Below, piece by piece: positions 30,628 through 38,859 of a DNA stretch of 38,977 nucleotides. Source of the DNA: Rhodobacterales bacterium (GTDB taxonomy: Bacteria; Pseudomonadota; Alphaproteobacteria; Rhodobacterales; Rhodobacteraceae); the NCBI GenBank assembly GCA_025362795.1, contig JANYFE010000090.1:1-38977 (forward strand). Direction: 5' to 3'. Each line of letters opens with the position of its first letter. The stretch's first letter is position 1. The position numbers were made by a program, and so were the translations under genes. The notes below the pieces were generated by a model. That model saw only the letters and a list, made by a program, of their open reading frames with translations, was not told where the DNA came from and made no database searches.

Positions 30628-31765
30628 CATTGCCCGGATTGGCGCCGGCGTCATCGGTACGGGCTTTATTGGCACCGTGCATATCGAGGCCTTGCGCCGA
30701 TTGGGCATTTCTGTGGCAGGCGTGCTGGGATCAAGTGCAAGGCGCGGGTCGGCAAGAGCTGCCGCCTTGGGCGTCCCGCGGGCTTATGCGTCTCTGGACG
30801 AACTGCTAGATGATCCTGCGGTACAGGTCGTCCATGTAACTTCGCCGAACGAGGCGCATTACCTTCAAGTCAAACAGATCCTGGCGGCGGGGCGGCATGT
30901 GGTGTGTGAAAAACCACTTGCGATGACCGCGGCCCAATCGCAGGAGATGGTGGCAACCGCCAATGCCAGCGGTAAAGTCGCAGCAGTCTGCTACAACACC
31001 CGCTTCTACCCGCTGAACCAGCAGGCACGGGGCATGGTTGCGGCGGGCGATCTTGGCGATATCCGGTTGATCACCGGGCAGTATCATCAGGACTGGCTGG
31101 CCAAGCCGACCGACTGGAACTGGCGGCTGGAGGCGGATCAAGGCGGAACATTGCGCTCGGTTGGCGACATCGGCACGCACTGGGTGGACCTCACCAGTTT
31201 TATCAGCGGTCAGCGGCCCTGTGCCGTTTTGGCGGAACTCGCCACGTTTATCCCCCTGCGGCAAAAACCGTTAGGCCCAGCGGAAACCTTTACCGCCACA
31301 AAGGGTGCCACCGAACCGCGCAACGTTACGACCGATGATGCGTCCGCAATCCTCCTGCGCTATCCGAACGGCGCAAAGGGTGTTCTGTCCACCAGCCAGA
31401 TCAGCCACGGGCACAAGAACAGCCTCAACTGGGACATCGCCGGGTCAAACGCCTCTGCCGCTTGGACCGGTGCGGCACCGGATCAACTGTGGATTGGCCA
31501 CCGCGACGCACCCAATCAGATACTACAGCGCGATCCCTCGCTGATGAATCAAACCGGAGCCGCCGCTGCTTTTTTGCCCGGCGGCCATGTCGAAGGCTTT
31601 GCGGACACCTTCCGCGCCCTTTTCGCACAAGTGTACCGCGATGTGGCCCAAGGCAAACGATCAGCGGATGCGACCTATGCAACGTTTGACGATGGCCATT
31701 ACGAAATGCAATTCTGCGATGCCGTGCTGCGCAGCGCGGCGACCGGGGCTTGGACAGATGTTTAG
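30620..31765 (+). CDS. Gfo/Idh/MocA-family oxidoreductase (probable TTG start)
   Basis: A 381-residue dehydrogenase. The Rossmann loop is GVIGTGFIGTVH, the EKP motif VVCEKPLAMT, and SVGDIGTHWVDL the Asp-His pair. The C-terminal GGHVEGFADTF and the end GAWTDV match the extended subgroup seen at 12381 and 22966. The start is inferred as TTG 30620, seven bases after GGAGGG; an ATG at 30605 lacks a ribosome site at proper distance. The gene overlaps the SDR stop, indicating translational coupling, and is followed nine bases later by a TIM-barrel gene. Confidence 0.85.
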   Translation: MPDIARIGAGVIGTGFIGTVHIEALRRLGISVAGVLGSSARRGSARAAALGVPRAYASLDELLDDPAVQVVHVTSPNEAHYLQVKQILAAGRHVVCEKPLAMTAAQSQEMVATANASGKVAAVCYNTRFYPLNQQARGMVAAGDLGDIRLITGQYHQDWLAKPTDWNWRLEADQGGTLRSVGDIGTHWVDLTSFISGQRPCAVLAELATFIPLRQKPLGPAETFTATKGATEPRNVTTDDASAILLRYPNGAKGVLSTSQISHGHKNSLNWDIAGSNASAAWTGAAPDQLWIGHRDAPNQILQRDPSLMNQTGAAAAFLPGGHVEGFADTFRALFAQVYRDVAQGKRSADATYATFDDGHYEMQFCDAVLRSAATGAWTDV

Positions 31766-31774
31766 GAGCGTGCC

Positions 31775-32686
31775 ATGAAACTGGGTCTGCTGACCGTTCC
31801 CTTTGCCGACGCCTCGCTTTCAGAGATTGCGAATTGGTCCGCTTCGGTAGGATTCGAGGCTCTGGAGATTGCCTGCTGGCCCAGTGCAGGTGGCGAGACG
31901 CGGCGATATGCAGGAACGTCACACATCGCCGTCGAGGGTATGACCACGGAGAAAGCCAGCGAGATCACCGGAATGCTGACTGAAAAGAGCATCACCATTT
32001 CCGGCCTCGGCTTTTACCCCAACCCATTGCACCCCGACGTGGGCCATCGCGAAAGCGTCTTGGCGCATCTGAAAAAGGTGATCACCGCCGCAGGCAAGAT
32101 GAAAGTAAAGGTCGTCAACACCTTCATGGGCGGCGACCGAGCGCTGACCCTCGATCAGAACTGGCAACGCGCTCTGCATGTCTTTCCCGACATCATCGCA
32201 CATGCCAGTGACGCCGGGGTCACGCTGGCTTTCGAAAATTGCCCGATGATTTTTTCGCATGACGAATGGCCCGGCGGTCACAACATCGCCTATGCTCCGA
32301 AAATCTGGCGGCGCATTTTCGAGACTTGGCCAGACGTCGGCATGAATTACGATCCCAGCCATTTGGTGTGGCAGATGATCGACCAGGTCCGCTTTATCAG
32401 CGAGTTTGGCCCAAAAATGGTGCATGTTCACGCCAAAGACCTGATGATCGACCGCGACGGGCTGTACGAAAACGGTATCATGTCACTGGGAATCGGCTGG
32501 CAGGTACCGCGGATGCCGGGCCTGGGAGATATCGAATGGGCCGGGGTTTTCTCTAGCCTCTACCGTGCAGGCTACGATGGCTCGGTGATAATCGAACACG
32601 AGGACCGCAATTTCGAAGGTTCGCAGGACAACATCAAGCGCGGATTTCTGCTGGCGAGAGACGTCCTTCGCCCCTTCGTGAAGTAG
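31775..32686 (+). CDS. Sugar phosphate isomerase/epimerase-like TIM-barrel protein
   Basis: A 303-residue cytosolic TIM-barrel enzyme. The metal-ligand series is complete: LAFENCPM (Glu), MNYDPSHLVWQ (Asp), MVHVHAKDL (His) and VIIEHED (Glu). KVVNTFMGGD and ACWPSAGG line the predicted pocket. It lies directly after a Gfo/Idh/MocA gene and before the CUT2 binding protein, so it probably acts on the imported sugar after oxidation. The exact reaction (isomerisation, epimerisation, dehydration or elimination) cannot be read from the sequence. Confidence 0.85.
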   Translation: MKLGLLTVPFADASLSEIANWSASVGFEALEIACWPSAGGETRRYAGTSHIAVEGMTTEKASEITGMLTEKSITISGLGFYPNPLHPDVGHRESVLAHLKKVITAAGKMKVKVVNTFMGGDRALTLDQNWQRALHVFPDIIAHASDAGVTLAFENCPMIFSHDEWPGGHNIAYAPKIWRRIFETWPDVGMNYDPSHLVWQMIDQVRFISEFGPKMVHVHAKDLMIDRDGLYENGIMSLGIGWQVPRMPGLGDIEWAGVFSSLYRAGYDGSVIIEHEDRNFEGSQDNIKRGFLLARDVLRPFVK

Positions 32687-32718
32687 GACGAGAACAACGT
32701 TAAAAGGGAGGACTACCA

Positions 32719-33738
32719 ATGAAGAAACTTTTGCTTGGAACCGCCGTTGTCGCCGCTAGTTTTGGCAGCATGGCCAGCGCTGAAGGCTACAAGATCGGTA
32801 TCTCAAACACCGTGCAAGGCAATGGCTGGCGCGAGGAAATGGTCTGCGCGATGAAGGCGCAGGCATTGGCCTCGGGCGAAGTTACCAGCCTGAATATCGC
32901 CCATCGCAACACCGATGCGGCGGGTCAGCTGGAGGATATCCGCAACCTCATTCAGGCGGGCGTCAATGCCATCGTGGTCAACCCGGCCAATGCCGACGGC
33001 ATCAATGCTGCGATCAAAGAAGCCACCGACAAGGGCATCGTCGTGGTGGCAGTCGATCAGGCGGTGACGGAACCTTCGGCCTATATCATCTCGAACAACC
33101 AGGAAGAATATGCCTATCTCGGTGCGAAATGGCTGTTCACCCAGATCGGCGGCAAAGGAGCGGTGGTCTATATGCGTGGCGCCGCGGGTGCTGAGGCCGA
33201 CAATGACCGCGATAAGGGTTTCAAGAAAGCTCTAGCCGAGTTCCCGGGTGTGACGGTAGCGCAAGAGGTGTTCACCGGCTGGCAACAGGATCAAGGCAAG
33301 CAACAGATCAACGACATCATTGCGGCCGGCACCAAGTTCGATGGCGTCTGGACAAGCGGGATCGACAACGTGATCGTGGATGCTTTCGTTGAATCGGGTG
33401 CGCCAATGGTGCCAATCGTCGGCGCCGACAACGCTGGCTTTGTCGGTCAGCTGGCAACAGTTGCGGGGCTGAAAGGCGCTGCCGTGACCAACCCGGGTTC
33501 GGTTGGTGGTGCAGGTGTTGCACTCGCGCTGCAAATCCTGGATGGCAAAGCGCCGAAAGATCACACCGTTCTTGTCGACCCGGTTCTTTGGGACAACACG
33601 ACGGATGCGGGCAAAGCGTCGATTGCAGCAGCGCAGAACCCCAACCTGAACCCCGAATGGCCGGTGTCGGTATCGATTCCGAACTGGACCACGTATTCGA
33701 TGGACCAAATCATCGCCTGCAAAGGTCCAGGTGAATAA
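32719..33738 (+). CDS. Ribose-type (CUT2) sugar ABC transporter binding protein
   Basis: A 339-residue periplasmic binding protein. MKKLLLGTAVVAASFGSMAS followed by Ala is the signal peptide; the mature start EGYKIGISNTVQGNGWREEM and the VVNPANADGINAAIKEATDK block are typical of the RbsB-like type I fold. It has an AAAGGGAGGA ribosome site. It is the first gene of a full importer, followed after a stem-loop by the ATPase and two permeases. The ligand is unknown; relatives bind pentoses, hexoses, inositols or autoinducer-type sugars. Confidence 0.92.
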   Translation: MKKLLLGTAVVAASFGSMASAEGYKIGISNTVQGNGWREEMVCAMKAQALASGEVTSLNIAHRNTDAAGQLEDIRNLIQAGVNAIVVNPANADGINAAIKEATDKGIVVVAVDQAVTEPSAYIISNNQEEYAYLGAKWLFTQIGGKGAVVYMRGAAGAEADNDRDKGFKKALAEFPGVTVAQEVFTGWQQDQGKQQINDIIAAGTKFDGVWTSGIDNVIVDAFVESGAPMVPIVGADNAGFVGQLATVAGLKGAAVTNPGSVGGAGVALALQILDGKAPKDHTVLVDPVLWDNTTDAGKASIAAAQNPNLNPEWPVSVSIPNWTTYSMDQIIACKGPGE

Positions 33739-33756
33739 GTCCGGTTGAAACCAATC

Positions 33757-33781
33757 GGCCCCCGGCGCAGTGTCGGGGGCC
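33757..33781 (+). other. Stem-loop between CUT2 binding-protein and ATPase genes
   Basis: GGCCCCCG and CGGGGGCC form eight perfect pairs (plus weak inner pairing) 19 bases after the binding-protein stop and 25 before the ATPase start. No T run follows. Like the one in the CUT1 operon, it sits where differential expression of binding protein over membrane subunits is set. Confidence 0.6.
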
Positions 33782-33806
33782 ACGTCACACCAACCCCGCA
33801 GGCCCG

Positions 33807-35297
33807 ATGATCGAACCGCAGGAAACGCCCGTTCTGGACGCCAAAGGCGTGTCGAAATCCTTCGGCGCGGTACTGGCGCTGCGGGACGCCTCCCTGCGTG
33901 TTCGCAAGGGTGAAATCGTTGCTCTGATGGGCGCGAATGGTGCGGGAAAATCTACTTTCGTCAAGATCCTGACTGGGGTTCTAAGGCCCGACACCGGCCA
34001 TGTCCGCATCAAGGGCCGTGACAGTCAAGTCGGCTCACCCGCTGAGGCGCGGCGGTCGGGGGTGGTCCCAGTGTATCAGGAACCTTCGCTGATCCCAGAT
34101 CTGGATGTCGCCGACAATCTGCGCCTCGGCAACACCCGCGCTGAACCTTTCCGCCATTGGGTTGCGGAACTGGGCATTCCTGATTTGCGCATGGATGACA
34201 TGATCGGCCGCCTGCCTTTGGCGACCTTGCGCATTCTCGATCTCGCCCGCGCCTTGGCCGCCGAACCCGATGTCCTGCTGCTCGACGAAATGACCGCAGC
34301 ATTGCCTACCGATCTCGTGGAACGCGTGCTGCGTGTCATACGGCAACAGGCCGATGCCGGGCGTTCGGTCATCTATATATCGCACCGCTTTACCGAGATT
34401 GCAGCGCTTTGTGACAACGCCACTGTCCTGCGTGACGGTGTCACAGTCGGCAGTGTGCCCATCGCGCCGGGGATCGAGGAGCGGATTGTCGAGATGATGC
34501 TGGGTGCCGACCTCAGCCACACAAACGCCGCGCCCCTTTCGGTCAAGTCGCGCCCCAGCGACCTGCCCCGCCTGCGCTTGCGCGGCATTGGCGCGGGGCC
34601 GCGGTTGACCGATGTGTCCTTTGACCTGCACAAAGGCGAAGTGCTGGGTGTCGTGGCGTTGGAGGGTCAAGGCCAGGACGAATTGTTCGATGTGCTGGCA
34701 GGCAACCTGCGCGCCACCGCGGGCACTGTGGAAATCGATGGAAGGCCCGCCAGCTTCCGCCACCCCGCCGATGCAATCGTGGCGGGGCTGACCTTTGTGC
34801 CCGGCAACCGGTCCCAGGCCTTGCTGATGCCGCGTTCCGTGCGGGAGAATATCGCGCTGCCGCTGGTGGCAGAGTTGCGCAAATGGGGCATTATCTCGAA
34901 GCGGGATGAGGATGCGCGGGTTTCGGCTGCCATTGAGCGCCTGCAAATCGACACCCGTGCGCAAGGCGAGGTGCGCAGGCTGTCGGGCGGCAATCAGCAA
35001 AAGGTGACGATTGCCCGCTGGGTCGCCAAAGGGGTGCAGACCCTGCTACTGTTCGACCCGACACGCGGCATCGACATCCGCACCAAGCGGCAGATTTACA
35101 CGCTGGTTCGCGACCTCGCCAATAAGGGAGCCGCCGTGCTGTTCTATACCTCCGAACTCGCCGAGGTTCGCCTGGCCTGCGACCGCGCAGTGGTGATTTT
35201 CAACGGGAGGGTGGTGGCTATGGTTGAGGCTGCCGATGCCGACGAACCGACACTGTTAAGGGCGGCCTATGGGCTGACCGAGAAAGCACCCGTATGA
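33807..35297 (+). CDS. CUT2 sugar ABC transporter ATPase with two nucleotide-binding domains, one degenerate site
   Basis: A 496-residue RbsA/MglA-type tandem ATPase. Domain 1 has a good Walker A GANGAGKST (42-50), Walker B LLLDE (157-161) and H193, but its signature is LPLATLR (136-142) instead of LSxGxxQ. Domain 2 has a broken Walker A (LEGQGQDE, about 285-292), a good signature LSGGNQ (392-397) and LLLFDPT (413-419), where Pro stands in place of the catalytic Glu. Combined head-to-tail, one composite ATP site is normal and the other degenerate. Its end overlaps the first permease by four bases. It powers import of the ligand of the binding protein upstream. Confidence 0.92.
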   Translation: MIEPQETPVLDAKGVSKSFGAVLALRDASLRVRKGEIVALMGANGAGKSTFVKILTGVLRPDTGHVRIKGRDSQVGSPAEARRSGVVPVYQEPSLIPDLDVADNLRLGNTRAEPFRHWVAELGIPDLRMDDMIGRLPLATLRILDLARALAAEPDVLLLDEMTAALPTDLVERVLRVIRQQADAGRSVIYISHRFTEIAALCDNATVLRDGVTVGSVPIAPGIEERIVEMMLGADLSHTNAAPLSVKSRPSDLPRLRLRGIGAGPRLTDVSFDLHKGEVLGVVALEGQGQDELFDVLAGNLRATAGTVEIDGRPASFRHPADAIVAGLTFVPGNRSQALLMPRSVRENIALPLVAELRKWGIISKRDEDARVSAAIERLQIDTRAQGEVRRLSGGNQQKVTIARWVAKGVQTLLLFDPTRGIDIRTKRQIYTLVRDLANKGAAVLFYTSELAEVRLACDRAVVIFNGRVVAMVEAADADEPTLLRAAYGLTEKAPV

Positions 35298-36268
35298 CCC
35301 GGTTCTTGGCCAACAATGGCTGGACCCTTGGTCTTGCAGGCTTGCTGGCTATGCTGTTGGTCGCCACCAAAATGATCCAGCCCGAATTTGGTGTCTCGGG
35401 TCTTGATTCGCTTGGCCGTGCCTCTCTGCCATTTGCCTTGGCCACTCTTGGCATGGCGGTAGTGGTGATTGCAGGCGGCATTGACTTGTCCTTCGCTTCG
35501 ATGATGGCGGTGTGCAGCGTCACGGCTGCTTTGCTGATGGAAGGTGCCAGTGACGGCACCTCGGCCCTGGTCGTGCTGGCAGTTCTGGCCCTTGGCGCAG
35601 CGATGGGCGCCATCAACGGCACCCTGATCGTTGTGACCAGGGTGCCCGATATCGTCGTGACTTTGGCGATGCTGTTTGTCTGGCAAGGCACCGCCCTGTT
35701 GATCCTGAACGCCCCCGGTGGTGCTGCCGCACCGTGGCTGCGCAGCCTGATCGTGGGCGGCGTCGCCCTGCCCGGCGTTTCGCCCGCTCTGACCGAGTGG
35801 CTGCCGAAATCACTCGTCTTTCTGCTGGCCTGCCTTTGCGCGATCTGGCTGCCCATCCGCCGTTCCAAACTCGGCCTGATGTTCTACGCCATTGGATCTG
35901 ACGCTTCGGCCGCCTTTCGTTCCGGCGTGCCGGTCGGTCGCACCAAGATCGCCGCCTATGCTGTTACCGGCCTCTTCGCTGCGTTGGGCGGTTTGTCTGT
36001 GACCATGTCCACCGGCATTGGCGAGCCCATCCCCGGCCCCTACCTGCTGGCCGCCGTAGCCGCCGTCGTGCTGGGCGGGGTGGTTCTGGGCGGCGGGCGT
36101 GGTGGCTTGCTGGGTCCGATTCTCGCTGTGTTTGTGCTGCGATTGGTGCGGATGGACCTGACGCTGATGTCGGTCGACCCCAACGTCACAACCATCGTCG
36201 AAGGCTCGATAATGGTGGTCGTCGTGATGCTCGGTGGCGTGCTGGCAACGCGGGGGCGCAGGACATGA
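35294..36268 (+). CDS. CUT2 sugar ABC transporter permease (RbsC-like)
   Basis: A 324-residue inner-membrane protein with about eight to ten hydrophobic spans. The conserved VVIAGGIDLSFASMMAV, the GAINGTLIVVTRVPDIVVTLAM stretch and the end VVLGGVVLGGGRGGLLGP are hallmarks of RbsC-type permeases. ATGA overlaps join it to the ATPase before and the second permease after, so the three are translated together. Two different permeases imply a heterodimeric channel, unlike the homodimer of ribose transporters. Confidence 0.92.
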   Translation: MTRFLANNGWTLGLAGLLAMLLVATKMIQPEFGVSGLDSLGRASLPFALATLGMAVVVIAGGIDLSFASMMAVCSVTAALLMEGASDGTSALVVLAVLALGAAMGAINGTLIVVTRVPDIVVTLAMLFVWQGTALLILNAPGGAAAPWLRSLIVGGVALPGVSPALTEWLPKSLVFLLACLCAIWLPIRRSKLGLMFYAIGSDASAAFRSGVPVGRTKIAAYAVTGLFAALGGLSVTMSTGIGEPIPGPYLLAAVAAVVLGGVVLGGGRGGLLGPILAVFVLRLVRMDLTLMSVDPNVTTIVEGSIMVVVVMLGGVLATRGRRT

Positions 36269-37236
36269 CGGTGACCGACACTCCGCCCCGCGCCCGCATC
36301 GGTCGCTTCATGGCCGCAAACCCGCTGGTGCCGCTAATCCTGCTGCTGATTGCGCTGTTGGGTCTGCTAGAGGCGATGAACCCTGGGATCATCAATCGCC
36401 TGTGGCTGGCCAATGCGATCAAGATCGCGATTCCGTTGGCCATGCTGGCAGCATGCCAAACCCTGACCATGTTGACCGGCGGCATTGATTTGTCGGCTGG
36501 CACCGCGGCGACAATTGCAGCCTATGTCACCGCGACCCTGTCGCCGCTGATCGGCGTGCCAGCGGCGGTGGCAGTGGCGGTGGCCTGTGCCGCACTAATC
36601 GGGCTGGTCAACGGCTTTGGCGTGGCAATCTGCCGGGTGCATCCGTTGATTATGACGCTGGGCACCGGACTTATCGCCACCGGCTGCCTTCTGGTCTATC
36701 AGCGCTTTGTCATCTCGACCGGAACCCATATCCCGGACTTTCTGGTCTGGCTCGGGACAGGCCGCACTGTGGGCTTGCCAAACGGGCTGGTGCTGTTCAT
36801 TCCCTTCGCCGTCCTGCTGATCTGGGGTCAAAGGCGTACCGGCTTTGGCAGGCTGCTCTATGCCTTAGGCTCGAACGAGAATGCCGCCCGGTTGTCCGGC
36901 GTGCGGGGCTGGCAGGTTTATCTGTCGCTGTATTCCCTGTCCGGCATCATCGCCGGGATCACCGGGCTTCTATATCTGGGCCTTGTCAAAACCCCCTCGC
37001 TGTCACTGGCGTTACCTTTGGACTTGCCCTCGGTCGCAGCGGCGGTCGTTGGCGGCACCTCGATCTTTGGCGGGCGGGGAGGTTATGCCGGAACGATTGT
37101 CGGCGCGTTGATCCTGACTGTGCTGACGACGATGCTGACACTGCTGCACATGCCCGAGGGGGCGCGGCGCATCCTGTTCGGGCTGATTATCCTGGCCGTC
37201 ACGGCTCTGTACATCCGCCTGACGGACCGGACCTGA
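36265..37236 (+). CDS. CUT2 sugar ABC transporter permease (RbsC-like), second subunit
   Basis: A 323-residue inner-membrane protein related to the preceding permease. TLTMLTGGIDLSAGTAATI, IGLVNGFGVAICRVHPLIMT, YALGSNENAARLSGV and VVGGTSIFGGRGGYAG are the family motifs. It overlaps the first permease by four bases and is followed three bases later by a Gfo/Idh/MocA gene. It should form the transmembrane channel with the first permease. Confidence 0.92.
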   Translation: MTVTDTPPRARIGRFMAANPLVPLILLLIALLGLLEAMNPGIINRLWLANAIKIAIPLAMLAACQTLTMLTGGIDLSAGTAATIAAYVTATLSPLIGVPAAVAVAVACAALIGLVNGFGVAICRVHPLIMTLGTGLIATGCLLVYQRFVISTGTHIPDFLVWLGTGRTVGLPNGLVLFIPFAVLLIWGQRRTGFGRLLYALGSNENAARLSGVRGWQVYLSLYSLSGIIAGITGLLYLGLVKTPSLSLALPLDLPSVAAAVVGGTSIFGGRGGYAGTIVGALILTVLTTMLTLLHMPEGARRILFGLIILAVTALYIRLTDRT

Positions 37237-37239
37237 CGC

Positions 37240-38259
37240 ATGGCAACCCGGGTTCTGATCATCGGCTTGGGCAACATGGGGCGCTCGCATGCGTTGGCCC
37301 ATCACCATAACCCAGCCGCCCAGATTGTCGGCCTCGTCACCCGTTCTGAAGTTGACCTGCCCGCCGAACTGCACAGCTATCCGCGTTTTCGCAGCCTTGC
37401 AGAGGGCCTTGAGACCCACCCCGATCTTGTCGTGATCGCCACGTATTCCGATAGCCATGCAGATCTGGCCATTCAGGCGATGGAAAGCGGTGCTCATGTC
37501 TTTGTTGAAAAACCCCTCGCCACAACCGTCGCCGATGCCGAGCGTGTCGTGGCCACCGCCCGCCGCACCAGGTGCAAACTGGTTGTCGGCTATATCCTGC
37601 GGCACCACCCGTCGTGGCAACGTCTTATTGCCGAGGCCCGGGCCTTGGGTGGGCCCTATGTGTTCCGCATGAACCTGAACCAGCAGTCCCACGGCCACGC
37701 ATGGGACGTGCATAAGGCGCTGATGCAGACCACATCTCCCATCGTCGATTGCGGTGTGCATTACGTTGATGTCATGTGCCAGATCACCGATGCGCGGCCA
37801 GTGCGCGTGCATGGCATGGGCCTGCGCCTAAGCCCCGAAATCGCGCCCGAGACGTACAATTATGGCCAATTTCAGGTGATCTTCGAGGATGGTTCAGTCG
37901 GCTGGTACGAGGCGGGCTGGGGACCGATGATGTCTGAGACGGCATTTTTCATAAAGGATATCATCAGCCCCAATGGTGCGGTGTCGATTGTCGATGGCGC
38001 ACAGGATGGCTCGTCTGACCTGGAGGGGCACACCAAGGTTGGCGGCATTCTGTTGCACCGAGCGGATGGTGACCGGCGGATCGAGACGCTGGCAGACCCC
38101 GGCCATCAGGGTTTATGTTGCGCCGAACAGGCCTATGTGCTGCGCGCGATTGACGAAAACATCGATCTGGACCGTCACATGCAGGACGCTCTGCAATCGT
38201 TGCGTATTTGTCTGGCCGCCGATGAAAGCATTCGCACCGGGCAGGTCGTGGCGCTCTGA
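37240..38259 (+). CDS. Gfo/Idh/MocA-family oxidoreductase
   Basis: A 339-residue dehydrogenase and the last gene of the CUT2 operon. VLIIGLGNMGRSHAL is the Rossmann loop, VFVEKPLATT the EKP motif, and TSPIVDCGVHYVDVM the Asp-His pair. It lacks the long C-terminal insert of the three related proteins in this window and belongs to a different subgroup (GYILRHHPSWQ, MNLNQQSHGHAWD). Placement directly behind the importer suggests it performs the first oxidation of the imported compound. The start ATG 37240 has only a weak ribosome site, consistent with coupling to the permease. Confidence 0.88.
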   Translation: MATRVLIIGLGNMGRSHALAHHHNPAAQIVGLVTRSEVDLPAELHSYPRFRSLAEGLETHPDLVVIATYSDSHADLAIQAMESGAHVFVEKPLATTVADAERVVATARRTRCKLVVGYILRHHPSWQRLIAEARALGGPYVFRMNLNQQSHGHAWDVHKALMQTTSPIVDCGVHYVDVMCQITDARPVRVHGMGLRLSPEIAPETYNYGQFQVIFEDGSVGWYEAGWGPMMSETAFFIKDIISPNGAVSIVDGAQDGSSDLEGHTKVGGILLHRADGDRRIETLADPGHQGLCCAEQAYVLRAIDENIDLDRHMQDALQSLRICLAADESIRTGQVVAL

Positions 38260-38712
38260 GTCCGCTTCCTACCATTGGTACCCGCGGCCCGCCGAAGCCA
38301 ACGGGGCTTCCCTTTCGGGCCTGAAAGAGACCTTTCAGCAGCAGCCCCTAACCGCGAAACCTACCCAAACCATGGCTACGGTCAGGGTTCGTGTCGATCA
38401 AGACGGCAGTGGCAGCGGGAGTTCAGGTCATGCTGGTCAGTTGCGGGTCGCAGTGGCTAGGTCAATGTTCCCGCTGGCGGTGCCCCCCCTGCTCGCGCTG
38501 CCACTACCGTCTGAGGATTGCCAGATGTTGCACGACAACGAAGGTTCGCGAAAATCGGTTTCGGCACTGTTGGTCGCCGAGCAAAGCGTGCCGCTGGCTA
38601 TCAGGCCGCGCGGCAGCGGGCCGGATCGCGCCACGCCCCTTTGGGAACCAGAACCGATTTACAGCGTTGATGTTTGTGTGCGGCGAAATGCGTCGCCTTA
38701 ACAGGAGATGTT
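38260..38712. other. Region without a supportable gene; tandem hairpins at its start
   Basis: After the oxidoreductase stop two small hairpins occur: GAAGCC/GGCTTC (38294-38310, followed by CCTTT) and CTGAAAG-AGAC-CTTTCAG (38321-38338). They are probably the 3' end of the CUT2 operon message. The following 370 bases contain open frames on both strands with no motif, signal peptide or ribosome site that I can support. It may be degraded sequence. The last part should carry the promoter of the small lipoprotein gene. Confidence 0.45.
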
Positions 38713-38859
38713 ATGCACAGAACTCTAATTACAATTTCGATTTTGGGTGCGCTTGGCGCATGTGACCAGCTTTCGCAACAGCAGATGTATGGCACGCTTG
38801 GCGGTGCAGCGGTCGGGGCTGCGGTCACGCCACACAAAGAGGTGGTTCGGGAAAACTGA
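38713..38859 (+). pseudogene. Small lipoprotein (glycine-zipper type), truncated by the IS
   Basis: ATG 38713, with ACAGGAGA upstream, opens a frame of 48 codons. MHRTLITISILGALGACDQL has a lipoprotein signal with lipobox LGAC (lipidated Cys17). GTLGGAAVGAAV begins a glycine-zipper segment like that of small envelope lipoproteins of Rhodobacteraceae. The zipper then breaks off: the remaining codons (KEVVREN and stop) are the IS left end, whose inverted repeat begins at 38838. The original C-terminal part is missing, so the product is probably non-functional, although the lipid anchor could still be made. Confidence 0.75.

Noticed and set aside
38391-38765. Overlapping ORFs of 65-124 codons after the CUT2 operon
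   Set aside because: Cys/Arg-rich or low-complexity translations without start signals; the one running into the lipoprotein region is out of frame with the real gene.
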